Assembly (NCBI GenBank): GCA_051653965.1
Contig: JBOFXG010000007.1
Location: 1-64,000 of the forward strand
Direction of reading: 5' to 3'
Length of the DNA stretch: 64,000 bases
Origin: CAMREV01 sp051653965
Lineage (GTDB): Bacteria > Bacillota_I > Bacilli_A > Mycoplasmatales > Mycoplasmoidaceae
Position 1 is the stretch's first letter, and each line of letters opens with the position of its first letter. Positions 20,606 to 30,330 of the stretch are shown piece by piece. The translations under genes and the position numbers were made by a program. The notes under the pieces were generated by a model that had not been told where the DNA came from, ran no database searches, and was given only the letters and a program-made list of their open reading frames with translations.

Positions 20606-20735
20606 AAAGAAAACACACTAAAAAAATAGTGTGTTAAAACGATAAAACATATATTATTAATATTTGCATTAATATGTTTTAAGCATTAACCTAAATCTAC
20701 ATTTAAGAGACATCAGGTGAGTTTTAACTACTTTC
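20606..20735 (-). promoter_or_regulatory. infC-operon leader, candidate L20 autoregulatory element with attenuator
   Basis: The region upstream of infC contains two perfect hairpins: an 8-bp one (20645-20652 with 20672-20679) and, next to the gene, a 9-bp stem AACACACTA/TAGTGTGTT (20612-20620 with 20627-20635) followed on the minus strand by TTTTCTTTTT, i.e. a terminator between promoter and infC. This layout matches the Firmicutes L20 leader, where excess L20 promotes early termination. Candidate -10 boxes TATAAA and TATTAT lie near 20735-20752. Confidence 0.5.
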
Positions 20736-20784
20736 TTTATACTTAATAATAATAGCACATAATATTTATTATTAATTAAATAAA

Positions 20785-21318
20785 TTAAATTTTTGATGAA
20801 GTTATTTTATTTAATTTATCTAGCTCTAATATAAAATTTGGATCTAAAGGAATTGCGAGATCTTCTATCAAGAAAGTATTATAGTTATTTTTAATTAAAT
20901 CTCTAATAGTGGATTCAACGCATACATCTAAAGCTACCCCACATACATAAATGTCCTTGATGTTATTTTTATTTAAATATTTTCTTAATTTACTTTCTTT
21001 TTTTCCGTTATAAAAACAAGAAAAGTTGTCAAATCTCTTTTTTGTACCTTTTTTAATTATCAAATCGTAATTAAAATTATTTAATGGCTCAATTAGCTCT
21101 GCACCCTTTGTTCTTGCTACACAGTGAACTGGAAATCTATTAAATGAAACATGGTTAATTGGATGATAATCTAATGAAGCTATAACCTTAAATTCATTTT
21201 TATTTAACGAGTTAATTAAATTAGAAATTTTATTTGCAAGTTCAACAGATTTTTTTATTGGTAATGTTCCGAAATCACTAAAATCATTTTGCATATCCAT
21301 TATTAAAATTGCTTTCAT
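20785..21318 (-). CDS. pncA: Nicotinamidase / isochorismatase-family hydrolase
   Basis: 177 residues. Catalytic Asp in IMDMQNDF (residue 9), metal ligands D-x-H in SLDYHPINHVSF, catalytic Lys in KKGT, and nucleophile Cys in GVALDVCVESTI (family GLATDYCV). Converts nicotinamide to nicotinate for NAD synthesis. Starts three bases after the permease stop, with AAGG seven bases before the ATG, so it is co-transcribed with the permease. Confidence 0.9.
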   Translation of the reverse strand: MKAILIMDMQNDFSDFGTLPIKKSVELANKISNLINSLNKNEFKVIASLDYHPINHVSFNRFPVHCVARTKGAELIEPLNNFNYDLIIKKGTKKRFDNFSCFYNGKKESKLRKYLNKNNIKDIYVCGVALDVCVESTIRDLIKNNYNTFLIEDLAIPLDPNFILELDKLNKITSSKI

Positions 21319-21320
21319 AA

Positions 21321-22865
21321 TTATTCCTTACCTAGATTAATCTTTAAACCTTTGTTGGTTAATGGAAAAAGAAAAAAATTAATTATTGGAATCAAAATAA
21401 ATATTGATAAGAAAACACAAAAGAATATCATTCCTTCTCATCTATAAGCAGTTATGCCATTTGTAAAGAATAGTCCTCATGTTAATTCACCTTGTGGATT
21501 TTCAATTGACTTAAATATTGTTTCATAGAACAATTGATATCCAAAGACAGCAAATGATCCTATGATGGCTATCGGAGCTGCAATTAAAAACGTTTTTTGT
21601 TTTTTAACTTCTACTTTTTTAGTAAACCTATTTATGAAACCTCCAAGTATTACAAAACCATATATTGCAAAGAAAAATAATGTTGGATAATTACTTACTC
21701 CATCAACATAAATATCAGTTCCGTTAGGTCCCTTTGCAATTGATGGAATAGCAATAACTAAAAATCAAAATAAACTAACAATGATACATAAAATAAATCC
21801 AGGCTTTATTTCACTAATGAAATTAGGAAAAAATCGATTTGAAATTGAACTTAATTTAGAATGACAAAATAATATTTTTTCATCTATTAATGAATTAAAT
21901 GATCTTATACATGATGAACTAAAAGCGTTTAATACACCTAAAATAGATATTGTAATAAAAACATTTAACGATATAGAAAAGAACATATCCAATTGTGGAT
22001 TAAGTTTAACAATATTACCAAATATTTCTAATGAATTACCTTCTGCAAAAAATATTTGAGCAATTGTAACTAATACATAAAAAATTGCACATGAAATCAT
22101 TCCAACAGAAATTACTAACGGAACATTCCTATCTGGTTTTTTAATATCAAGCGCTAAATTTCCAACATTAGCAAATGAATCAAATGCAAATAAAACGGAT
22201 GGTAAAGAAGCTAATATAGCAGTAAAGCTTGGATTAGCAGCTGGTTTTATTGGAGGGTCAATATTTGGAATATCTATGCCATTGTTAAATAAACCAGTTG
22301 TTTGATTTTGAACTGAGAAAACAATTCCTCAAATAATTATTACTATTAAAGGAATAAATTTTAAAATTGTAGTTATAAAAGAAAACTTACCTGCTATTTT
22401 CAAAGAAATGAAATTAACTGTTAGAAAAAATATTATTAATAAAAATGTAATCAATGCAATTATTCCATAATGAATAATAACATTTGAGTCAATAGGAATA
22501 AACATCTTTGTAATTGATTCAGCTGAGAAGAATGAAAGAATTGGAATCATTAAACCCATATAAAATAGTGGTTGAATTGTTTTTACAAAATATCCAATTT
22601 TTCTTCCTCATAATTTTTCAACTCAGCCAGCCAATCCAGATCTAGATTTTAATGAAGTGCCTACTTCAGCAAAACTAATAGCAGCTGTAAGAGCAATTAT
22701 GCCACCAATTATTCATGAAATTATTATTCCAACTCCATTGTAATCATTTGTAGCAAAAATACCACCATTCTTTAAGAATATACCTATTCCTATAACAGAA
22801 CCCATTAGCATTGAAAGAGCTGTGAAAAATCCTATCTTTTGTGTTGTACTTTTTACTGTCTTCAT
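21321..22865 (-). CDS. APC-superfamily amino acid permease
   Basis: 514 residues, about 12-13 hydrophobic segments, many TGA-encoded Trp. N-terminal MGSVIGIGIFLKNGG (family GsxIGxGIF) and SWIIGGIIALTAAISFAEVG, then LPSVLFAFDSFANVGNLALDIKKPDRNVP are clear APC signatures. Imports an amino acid or peptide-derived substrate that cannot be specified. GGAGC seven bases before the ATG. The ~460 bases upstream contain a structured RNA candidate ending in a terminator 90 bases before this gene. Confidence 0.88.
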
Positions 22866-22955
22866 AATTGCTCCAACATAGTTAAAATTATATTATAATT
22901 ACAAATAAAATAAAAAAAATGTAATACATGAATCAAGTTTATTATGTATACAAAT

Positions 22956-22990
22956 AAAAAAGACTAGCACATTATTAGTGAAAGTCTTTT
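22956..22990 (-). terminator. Terminator of the structured RNA candidate
   Basis: AAAAGACT (983-990 side, minus strand) pairs with AGTCTTTT with extra CAC/GTG pairs inside, followed on the minus strand by a T run. Confidence 0.7.
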
Positions 22991-23258
22991 AATTTACTTT
23001 TTTTGTAGTTACTTATATTAGACTCATGGTCCCTAAGTTTATGCGCTCCATAATCAAAACGTTATTTAGCTAAATGCTTCCATTGCTTATTACAAGGTTT
23101 CTATAATTAAGAGACCAACCAAAATTTAGACAACCCAAATTGTTAACTTGTAATAGGTTTTAGGGACCTGCAATGAAATCATATTTTAAAAAATAACATG
23201 ATAATGAAGTGAGCATTGGTCACAAAGCAACCACATTTCTAAACTTCATCCCTACAAT
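22956..23258 (-). ncRNA. Candidate structured non-coding RNA (~300 nt), family unknown
   Basis: No reading frame on either strand. On the minus strand nested perfect inverted repeats define a closed multibranch fold: 6-bp end stem (23252-23257 with 23003-23008), 9-bp stem GGTCCCTAA/TTAGGGACC (23160-23168 with 23028-23036), immediately inside it a 9-bp stem TATTACAAG/CTTGTAATA (23147-23155 with 23088-23096), and in the 5' part a 7-bp stem (23243-23249 with 23204-23210). A terminator follows. Upstream are TTGATT and TATATT boxes. Hallmarks of RNase P RNA, tmRNA and SRP RNA were looked for and not found. Either a free RNA or a riboswitch-like leader of the permease. Confidence 0.6.
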
Positions 23259-23303
23259 ATAATTAAACTATAAATAAATAAAAAATCAAGTCTTTTTATA
23301 AAA

Positions 23304-23333
23304 AAAAATAAAATAATTTCTTATTTTATTTTT
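23304..23333 (-). terminator. Terminator of the low-complexity protein gene
   Basis: 13-bp A/T stem (23304-23316 with 23321-23333, TTTC loop) overlapping the stop codon, T run following on the minus strand. Confidence 0.75.
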
Positions 23334-24531
23334 CACCTTGAACAGGTATTAATTTACAATTAAGTGGTTCTAGAATTGCAAGAACTTTTTTATAGTCTTT
23401 GTTTTTATGATATTTTTTAAATTCTTTTTCACCTTTTACTCAATAGTAAATGGCTTTAATACCCATTTGAGCAATATAAGAAGCACTTTCTTCGCTTGGG
23501 ATATCACTTGATAAAATGTTTGCTTGGTATAATTCAGCATCTCTTCCTAAAGAGTAAGCATTATTAACTGCATTAATTTCAGCAGCATATTCAAAAAGTT
23601 CAGCATCTGGGTTATTTGGATCTTCTTGTTTACCTTCAAAACCTTCACCAATTAAGTTACCAGCATCATCAATAATATATGCTCCTCTTTGATCTAATCC
23701 AACACTTGAGTATTCAGCAAGAGACATAATAGATGGTTCTCAATTTTTTAAGAACTCAGCTGATAATTCTTCACCTGATGAAACTGGTTGTTCATATTGA
23801 ACTTCTTCTTGAGCAACTGGTTCTTGATATTGTTGAGTTGGCTCTTGATATTGTTGAGTTGGCTCTTGATATTGTTGAGTTGGCTCTTGATATTGTTGAG
23901 TTGGCTCTTGATATTGTGGTGCAACTTCTTGGAAATTATTATGAACATCAACACCTTGTGGTTGAGCATTATCTAAACTGTATTTGTTAAATACTGGTTC
24001 TTGTGATGCATTTTGACCTTCTTGATTAGGTATTGATAATTGAGGTAAAGTTCTTCCGTAACCATATCTTGATGAATCAACAGGAGCAAATCTACTTGCA
24101 TATGGTGAAGCTCCATAATGAGGTCTATTAAAACCTGAAACTCCTCCCATTCCACTATAACCTATTGATCTAGTTGATGATAATGAACCATAAGCAGGTC
24201 TATTAAAAGAACCATAAGATCCCATTCCGCCATAGCTACTACCATAAGGTCTATTGAAACCAGAAGATCCCATCGAACCATAAGCAGGTCTACCAGAAGC
24301 TCCCATCGAACCATAAGCAGGTCTATTGAAACCAGAAGCTCCCATTCCACCCATTGGTCTTCTATAAGAAGAAGCAAATGAAGATGATCTTGGGTATCCT
24401 GATCCAACACTAGACATTGGTCTATATGAAGAATTACTAAATGATGATCTAGGTGTCATTCTATTAGCTCCTTCTCCATTAAATGGTGTACTACCAAATG
24501 AAGGTTTATTTCCGTAATTATTGTTATCCAT
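23326..24531 (-). CDS. Low-complexity Gly/Tyr/Arg-rich protein, possible cytoskeletal/terminal-organelle protein
   Basis: 401 residues, two TGA read as Trp, no signal peptide or membrane segment. Residues 1-160 are Gly, Ser, Tyr, Arg, Pro-rich with repeated FNRPAYGSM-like units; about residues 200-245 hold five copies of QYQEPTQ; the last ~140 residues form a folded-looking acidic domain (GLDQRGAYIIDDAGNLIGEGF, then an aromatic/basic end). The layout recalls cytadherence proteins such as P65 or HMW3 of M. pneumoniae, but there is no clear homology by eye. Strong own promoter at 24564-24592. Confidence 0.8.
23821..23925 (-). repeat. 21-bp tandem repeat encoding QYQEPTQ
   Basis: Five 21-base units, four identical at protein level and nearly identical in DNA. 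The region is open in several frames, which is a by-product of the repeat and not evidence of other genes. Confidence 0.9.
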
Positions 24532-24563
24532 AAATATTATTCCTTTTTTACTTACTTATTATA

Positions 24564-24592
24564 ATTTTAAACAATTTATTGGTATTTGTCAA
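24564..24592 (-). promoter_or_regulatory. Promoter of the low-complexity protein gene
   Basis: Minus strand consensus TTGACA (24587-24592), 17-base spacer, TAAAAT (24564-24569). One of few full -35 boxes in the window, suggesting high expression. Confidence 0.75.
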
Positions 24593-24613
24593 AGTAAATT
24601 GTTATTTTATTTT

Positions 24614-25606
24614 CTATTTGATCACTTCGTTTTTTTTAAGTTTAATTTCACTTACTCTACCAAATATATCTATTTCGCAATGTAATTCACCTGTTGAAGT
24701 ATCAATTTTTTTTATTATTGCTTCTTGTCCTTGAAGTGTACCAGCAATAATTTGAACAGTATTTCCAACAATAAATTCACTTAAAGAATCATTTTTTGAA
24801 ACTTTATGTTCATTTTGTTTTGATTCAACAACTATAGGAATTTCAAATTTATTATCATTTTTACTTTGTTTTATATGAACAATTGGTTTTTCAATTATTA
24901 TTTCTTTCTCACTTTCTTCATGAATTTTAGTTTCAATAACTTTTTCATGTGGAGTCTCTTCAATATCAATATTAGATTCAAAAGATTGATTTGTTCTTCT
25001 TTCAAAATCAATTTTTCTTGTTTGACTTAAAGCAGTTGATGAAGTGGCTCTTGAATTAAAAAATTCAATATCAATTTTAGGTTTAATTGAATTTTCATCG
25101 ATTATATGTTCAACTTCTTCTATAGAAACACTTGCAGCATTTATATGTCTAATAATGTCTTTGTTTTTTTCTGGATCAAATAATTCAGATAACTCAAATT
25201 CAGAAATAGGAATTGGTTGAGCACCCTTACCAGATGAACCAATGAAACCAGTAACACCGGGAGTGTTTCTAATTGCATATCAAACTTCATCAGTCATTAT
25301 CATACATATAAAAATATAACCAGGGAATTTATTTACACTTTTGTAAGTCTTTTTTATATATCTTCCATCAGGTGTAGTTTCTCAAGTAATATTTTTAGTA
25401 TTCCTCATTTTTTTAGGTGGTGGATTAGACCCATCTTTAAATGTTTCAATAGTTATATCATTGTATTTGATCATTCTCATTTCTTGAACTAGATCATCAA
25501 ATTTATAAGCTTTAATTTTATCTAGCAATGATAAAAAAATTGATTCTTCACTTCCCATAATTGTTGTTGCAATATATCATTGCGGTTTATTTATATTTTT
25601 ACTCAC
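24614..25606 (-). CDS. nusG: Transcription factor NusG with large interdomain insert
   Basis: 330 residues against about 180 for typical NusG. N-terminal NGN domain starts NKPQWYIATTIMGSE and includes PGYIFICM..VWYAIRNTPGVTGFIG; the C-terminal KOW domain (GNTVQIIAGTLQGQEAIIKKID) is at about residue 275-330. Between them, after GKGAQPIP, lie roughly 120 residues of Glu/Lys/Ile-rich, probably disordered sequence. Start is GTG at 25606, with AAGG eight bases before. Third gene of rpmG-secE-nusG. Confidence 0.93.
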
Positions 25607-25616
25607 TGTTTTTTCC

Positions 25617-26051
25617 TTATTTAATAAATGCTGCGATTAATACTCCGACACCATAAAATATTAGGGTGAAGAAGGCCATTACAATAACTGTTGTTATAAA
25701 ATCATTTAAGATTTTTTTATTTGTTGGTCAAGATATTCTTCAAAACTCTTTACCCAAACCAAAAAAAAGTCTTTTTGTTTTATGTTTTTTTTCATCTTTA
25801 TAATCAACTTCTAGATGATTAGTTTTTTTTGACTTAGTTGATTCTTTGATTTCTTTTTTAATTTCTATTTGATTATCTTGAATTTTTTTCTGATCAACTT
25901 TAATTTCACTTTGATCTTTTGCAATAATTAAATCATCATTAATTGTATGAACTTTGTCTTTTTTTAAATCTTTTTTTAAAACTTTTTCTTTGAGAATTTT
26001 TTCTTTCTTATTTTTTTTTTCAGATTTAACAATCTTATCTTTCTTTTTCAT
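25617..26051 (-). CDS. secE: Preprotein translocase subunit SecE
   Basis: 144 residues. The C-terminal 50 residues (GKEFWRISWPTNKKILNDF followed by one membrane segment) are the SecE core with the conserved WPT. The first ~90 residues are an extended Lys/Glu/Asp-rich region, much longer than the short N-terminus of most Gram-positive SecE. GGAG four bases before the ATG. Eleven bases separate it from nusG. Confidence 0.92.
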
Positions 26052-26123
26052 ATTGCTCCCATATAATCTTATTCATCATTTTTTTTGATCATCTAAGTAA
26101 TAATTATTTTATTTTTAATTGTA

Positions 26124-26270
26124 TTATCTACTTTCCTTATGTAGTGTTTGCCTATTGCAATGTTTACAGTATTTATTAATTTCAAATCTTTTATCACTAT
26201 TAGAACTAACATTTGGTTTATAATTTCTAGATAAACATTCATCACATATTAATATAATTTTCTTAGCCAT
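26124..26270 (-). CDS. rpmG: 50S ribosomal protein L33
   Basis: 48 residues: MAKKIILICDEC.. with C-x2-C (CDEC) and CKHC zinc pairs and KYCKHCNRQTLHKE near the end. First gene of the rpmG-secE-nusG operon, the normal order. AAGG five bases before the ATG. Confidence 0.93.
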   Translation of the reverse strand: MAKKIILICDECLSRNYKPNVSSNSDKRFEINKYCKHCNRQTLHKESR

Positions 26271-26288
26271 AATTACCTTGCAACAATT

Positions 26289-26343
26289 AAAAAGAGACAT
26301 TTATGTCCCCTTTTTTATTATTAAATTTAACAATATGATTATA
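26289..26343 (-). promoter_or_regulatory. rpmG-secE-nusG promoter region with leader hairpin
   Basis: TATAAT on the minus strand at 26338-26343, then a leader containing a GGGGACA/TGTCTC-type hairpin followed by T5 (26289-26312) before the rpmG binding site. The hairpin looks like an attenuator but is short and imperfect. Confidence 0.35.
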
Positions 26344-26387
26344 CATAAAAAAATAAAAAATAGATTATATTTTTTAAAAAATATAAT

Positions 26388-26420
26388 AAAAAAATCGATT
26401 CTTATTGAATTGATTTTTTT
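26388..26420 (-). terminator. Terminator after the ankyrin genes
   Basis: 13-bp stem with one G-T pair (AAAAAATCGATTC with GAATTGATTTTTT), five-base loop, directly after the ankyrin stop. Confidence 0.8.
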
Positions 26421-26423
26421 ATT

Positions 26424-27056
26424 TTAGATATATAAAGTTTCTGGATTTGCATTCGAACTCTCCAATGATTTTTTAATTTGCGAAATATCACTATGGAATT
26501 CATCCAATATTTTACAAATTAATTTATCATCGTTTTTATTAGCAAGCATTCTTGCAGTTATTCCATTACAGTCTTTGATTATTTTGCTAGCACCATTTTC
26601 TAACAAAACACTAACCGCTTCATCTTGACCAAAGAAACTAGCAAGCATTAATGCTGTTGCTCCATATTCATCTTGTGCATTTATTTTAGCACCAGCTGTT
26701 ATTAAAAGTTTTAAACAATTTATATTCCCAAATTGAGCTGCAAACATTAATGGAGTTCTACCATTAGAAGTTGATTTATTAATTAAAGAAGGATTTCTTT
26801 TAATTAATTCATATAAAGGTTTAGTTCTACCAATTTTAGCTAAATACATAGCTGGAGTTATTCTAATACTAACTTGTGTGAATATGTTGCTTTCAACGCC
26901 AATTTCAATTTCTTCTAAAACATCGCTGTCTAGAACTCATTGAATATTAGTTTTTTTAGATTTTAATTCTTCTGATTCTTTAGTGATTTCATTTTCTTCA
27001 GAATTGATATTTAATTCTTCTTCATATATTTCTGTTATTATGTCTTTATTTTTCAT
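26424..27056 (-). CDS. Ankyrin-repeat protein (short)
   Basis: 210 residues, no signal peptide. An acidic N-terminus (residues 1-45) is followed by about four ankyrin repeats between residues 65 and 180, with TPAMYLAKIGRT, GRTPLMFAAQFGNINCLKLLI, GATALMLASFFGQDEAVSVLL and a weaker fourth. Ankyrin domains bind proteins; partner unknown. Follows the larger ankyrin gene by 40 bases with AAGGA before its ATG, so both are one transcription unit. Cytoplasmic location inferred. Confidence 0.9.
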
Positions 27057-27096
27057 ATTATTTCCTTATTTATTTTTATTACTTACTTTTATTACA

Positions 27097-28902
27097 TTAC
27101 TTATTATTTATCTTTTCCCAATACTCATAGATTTTTTTTTGATATTTTTCTTTATCAATTATTAAATTATTATTTTCAATGATTATTAGTTCGTTACAAT
27201 TTAGAAATTTACTTTCAGGAGCCTTTTCAAATTTAGTTTTTTCAACAAATTCTATTCATTTTTTCATTTTTTCAATTATTGGTATATCTAAATCTAAAAT
27301 TTCTTTTTGAACATCTACATTTAAATCTAATCAACTTTGATCAAGTTCAGATTGTTTTTGTTCAATATTATTTATATTGGTTATCAAATCATGTATAGAG
27401 TGATCAATGTTATTCATGATTTGATATTGATGTTCAAAATCTAAATTACTAATTGGATTATTATGATTATTTAATTCTATTTTTTTATTAACAGTTGTTT
27501 CATATAAATATAAATCATTGGTTGTTTTTTGTGTATGAGTTTTATTATTTTCTTTAATTACTTCTGATTCATTTATAAAATTAAGTATTTTATTGGGTTC
27601 TTCTTTTGAATTTGAATTTAAATTTTTAATTTCCTTACAATCTTGTTTTAATGTAAAATTGTTAGGTATAAATTTGAAGTCTTCTATTGATTGACAATTA
27701 AGAGCATCTTTAATATCAACATCAATTTCATTTTTAATATTTTCAATTTGTTCTGTGTTTAATTTTATTTGTTCTGATATTATGGAATCATTTAAATTCA
27801 AATTAATTTTAATATTTGAATTATTCGAATCAATCATGTCTTTTTCAAATTTTAGAATTTGCTTTTTATAGCTTTCAATTAAATCAAAATCATAACTAAT
27901 ATCATCTAGTGAAGAATAATCAAGAATTATTTTTGCAATTTTAAAGTTACCATTAGTAGCAGCTATTTTAAATGCGTTTTCACCTTTTATGTTTTTAATT
28001 TTTACATTGGCCATCTTAGAAAGAAGAAGTGTTGTGATATCTTCATTATCTTTCTTGACCGCAATTATTAAAGCTGTTTCATTATCATGGTTTGTTTTAT
28101 TAATGCTTGTTCTTTTATCATTTATTAAGAATGCTATAGATTTTATATCTTCAATTAAACAACCATACATTAAAGCGGTGTAACCATCAAAATCAATTTT
28201 ATTAATTTCAATTTCTGAATTTGAAAGTAATTCATTAATTATGTTATATCTTTTATATTGAACAGCAAGCATTAAAGGAGTGGTTCCTTCTTTGTTATAT
28301 GCATTTATATCAATTCCATTTTCAATAAGAATTTTTACAACATCTATATGATTAGATAATATTGCATACATTAATGCATTATTGCCTTTTTTATTAACTT
28401 GATTAATATCAATTTGTTTGCTTAATAAGAATTTGACTATTTTTAGTTGATCTTCTTTTGAAGCGATCATTAATAAGTTATTCCCTTCATTATCAGTGAT
28501 ATTTATTTTTGAACCTTGTTCTACTAAATATTCAACAATTTCAATGAAACCATATGAACAAGCAAACATTAAAGAGTTTGCCATTCCCTTCTTATCATTA
28601 ACACTAGCACCGGATTCTACTAATAGTTTTACAGCTTCTAAGTTATTATTTTTTATTGAAAACATTAATGGAGAAAAACCATCATTTGTTTTTATATTAG
28701 GATTAGGAATAAATTTTAATAAAGATTTGATCATCAAGATGTCATTTCTCATACAAGCAACAGCAATAAGAGTATAACCTTCATTATTCTGATAATTGAT
28801 ATTGTCATAATCACAAACAGCTTTAATTAATTTGACATTACCAATATGGCAAGCATCAAATAATAAATTGAAATCTTTATCATTTATTTTATTTCTATTC
28901 AT
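27097..28902 (-). CDS. Large ankyrin-repeat protein
   Basis: 601 residues from the ATG at 28902. About ten tandem ankyrin repeats occupy residues ~1-345 (recurrent G-x-TPLM-A, LMFA, LMYA and LL..G..iN patterns), followed by a polar, Asn/Glu/Ile-rich region with coiled-coil character and a short C-terminal domain of about 80 residues. Two TGA codons near the end are Trp. An in-frame ATG at 28920 would start almost exactly at the predicted transcript start (leaderless); GAAAG seven bases before 28902 favours the latter. No secretion signal. Confidence 0.9.
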
Positions 28903-28927
28903 AATATATCTTTCACACATTACTATT

Positions 28928-28956
28928 ATTATAAGTCTTTAAAATATTATTTTCAA
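28928..28956 (-). promoter_or_regulatory. Promoter of the ankyrin operon
   Basis: Minus strand TTGAAA (28951-28956), 17-base spacer, TATAAT (28928-28933). Confidence 0.75.
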
Positions 28957-28969
28957 GTGCAAAGGAAAA

Positions 28970-29575
28970 TTATTTTGTGATTAATTTTTTACTTTTTAAG
29001 TTATTATAGTAAATTTCTCTGACATAAATGAATTCTTTATCTTTAAAAGATTCATAATTATCAAGTTTTTTTAATCTATAAGATTTAATTTTTTTTAAAT
29101 TGTAACAATCAATTATATTTAATATTTCAATATTATATTGTTCTGGTTCTGAAATAATTAAGTTAATAACCAAGCAATTTATTTTTTTCTTTGCTATTTT
29201 TTTAATTTCATCAGGAGTTAAAAAAACCATATTAGTATTATCACTTATTTTAAATATGAAATAAATTTTAAAATCAATATCAAAATTAGCTATTATTTTA
29301 AAGAAATTTTTTTCTGATAATTTTAAATCAACTTTTTCTAATGTTCTAGACCTAATATCAGGAATTTTATTTTCAATATAATAAAATAAATCCAAAGAAG
29401 ACATTAGTTCTTCTTTAGATAATTTAGAAATATCATCATATGGAATAAAAGCATTTTCTATGTTCTTATGAAAAAAAGATATTATTTTAAGTAAAAAATC
29501 TTTATCTGATTCTTTAATATTGCTTTTGTGTTGATATTCTATAAAATATTTCATTTCTTTGAAATCATTTTTCAT
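28970..29575 (-). CDS. Hypothetical protein in the rlmN-prpC operon
   Basis: 201 residues, no TGA codons, charged and Ile/Lys/Asn-rich, no membrane segment. I recognise no family. The C-terminal half alternates strands and basic turns (e.g. ISEPEQYNIEIL, then YVREIYYNNL). AGGAG precedes the ATG by six bases and the gene follows the phosphatase gene by 19 bases. In other mollicutes and Firmicutes a serine/threonine kinase sits at this position; no kinase motifs (VAIK, HRD, DFG) are present here. Confidence 0.7.
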   Translation of the reverse strand: MKNDFKEMKYFIEYQHKSNIKESDKDFLLKIISFFHKNIENAFIPYDDISKLSKEELMSSLDLFYYIENKIPDIRSRTLEKVDLKLSEKNFFKIIANFDIDFKIYFIFKISDNTNMVFLTPDEIKKIAKKKINCLVINLIISEPEQYNIEILNIIDCYNLKKIKSYRLKKLDNYESFKDKEFIYVREIYYNNLKSKKLITK

Positions 29576-29594
29576 AAAAATCTCCTAACCTCAA

Positions 29595-30329
29595 TTATTT
29601 AAAATTTGCATAAGCAGAAAATGAAATGTTATCATCACTTCCGTTTTTTAAAGCTTGATTTATTATGTTGTCTAATCCATCTTCAATCTTTTCTTCTTTA
29701 AAATATTTGTATAATAAATCCATATTTAAAAAATTGTATAACCCATCAGAAGATAATAATAAAATATCATTATTTTCAATATGAACTTTTTTATATCCAA
29801 ATTTTTCTTTTTTAATTGTTGTATCAATAAAGTTTGTTATTGAATTTAAATTTTCTTCATATTTTTTAAAAATTATTTCAGATGCACCAGAATCTTCTAA
29901 ATAATTTTTTAGATTATGATCTCTTGTTAGTAATTCAGAACCATTTGTTTTAACAATATAAGCTCTTGAATCTCCCATTCAAAAAATGTAAGCAATTTCA
30001 TCAATTATTAATGAAAGTACAATGGTTGTAGACATTTTTGCATAATCATTATTTTCTAAAATATGTTGAATAAATTCAGTTTTAGATTTTTCAATAACAT
30101 CTAAAAATCATTTTTTAATTTGAATTTTTTTATATTCGGCCTTTAAGAAAGAATTGACAAAGTTTCTAGTAACAATTTCAGAAGCGATTTTACTTCCTTT
30201 GTAACTGCCTAAACCATCACAAACAATTAGCATGTAATTGTTTTTTTCATTTTTACCACATCAACAATGGTCCTCATTGTATTTTCTAACTTGTCCTATA
30301 TCACTTTTAGAAACTAATAATCTATTCAT
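29595..30329 (-). CDS. prpC: PP2C-family serine/threonine phosphatase
   Basis: 244 residues; several TGA as Trp. Motifs in order: GQVRKYNED (metal Asp), VCDGLGSYKGSKIAS, MGDSRAYI, LTRDHNL, LLLSSDGLYN and GSDDNIS, all catalytic metal ligands kept. Reverses Ser/Thr phosphorylation. One base after the rlmN stop, an order (rlmN-prpC) common in Firmicutes. The usual kinase partner is not adjacent. Confidence 0.92.
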
Positions 30330-30330
30330 C

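Noticed and set aside
22956..23258. RNase P RNA, tmRNA or SRP RNA
   Set aside because: None of the universally conserved core sequences (GAGGAAAGUCC, tRNA-like ends with GGUUCGA, GGAAGGAAGCAG) is present on either strand.
23733..24410. Several overlapping open frames on both strands within the low-complexity protein gene
   Set aside because: They arise from the 21-bp and Gly-rich repeats, lack ribosome binding sites, and the minus-strand frame 23326-24531 has promoter, start and terminator.
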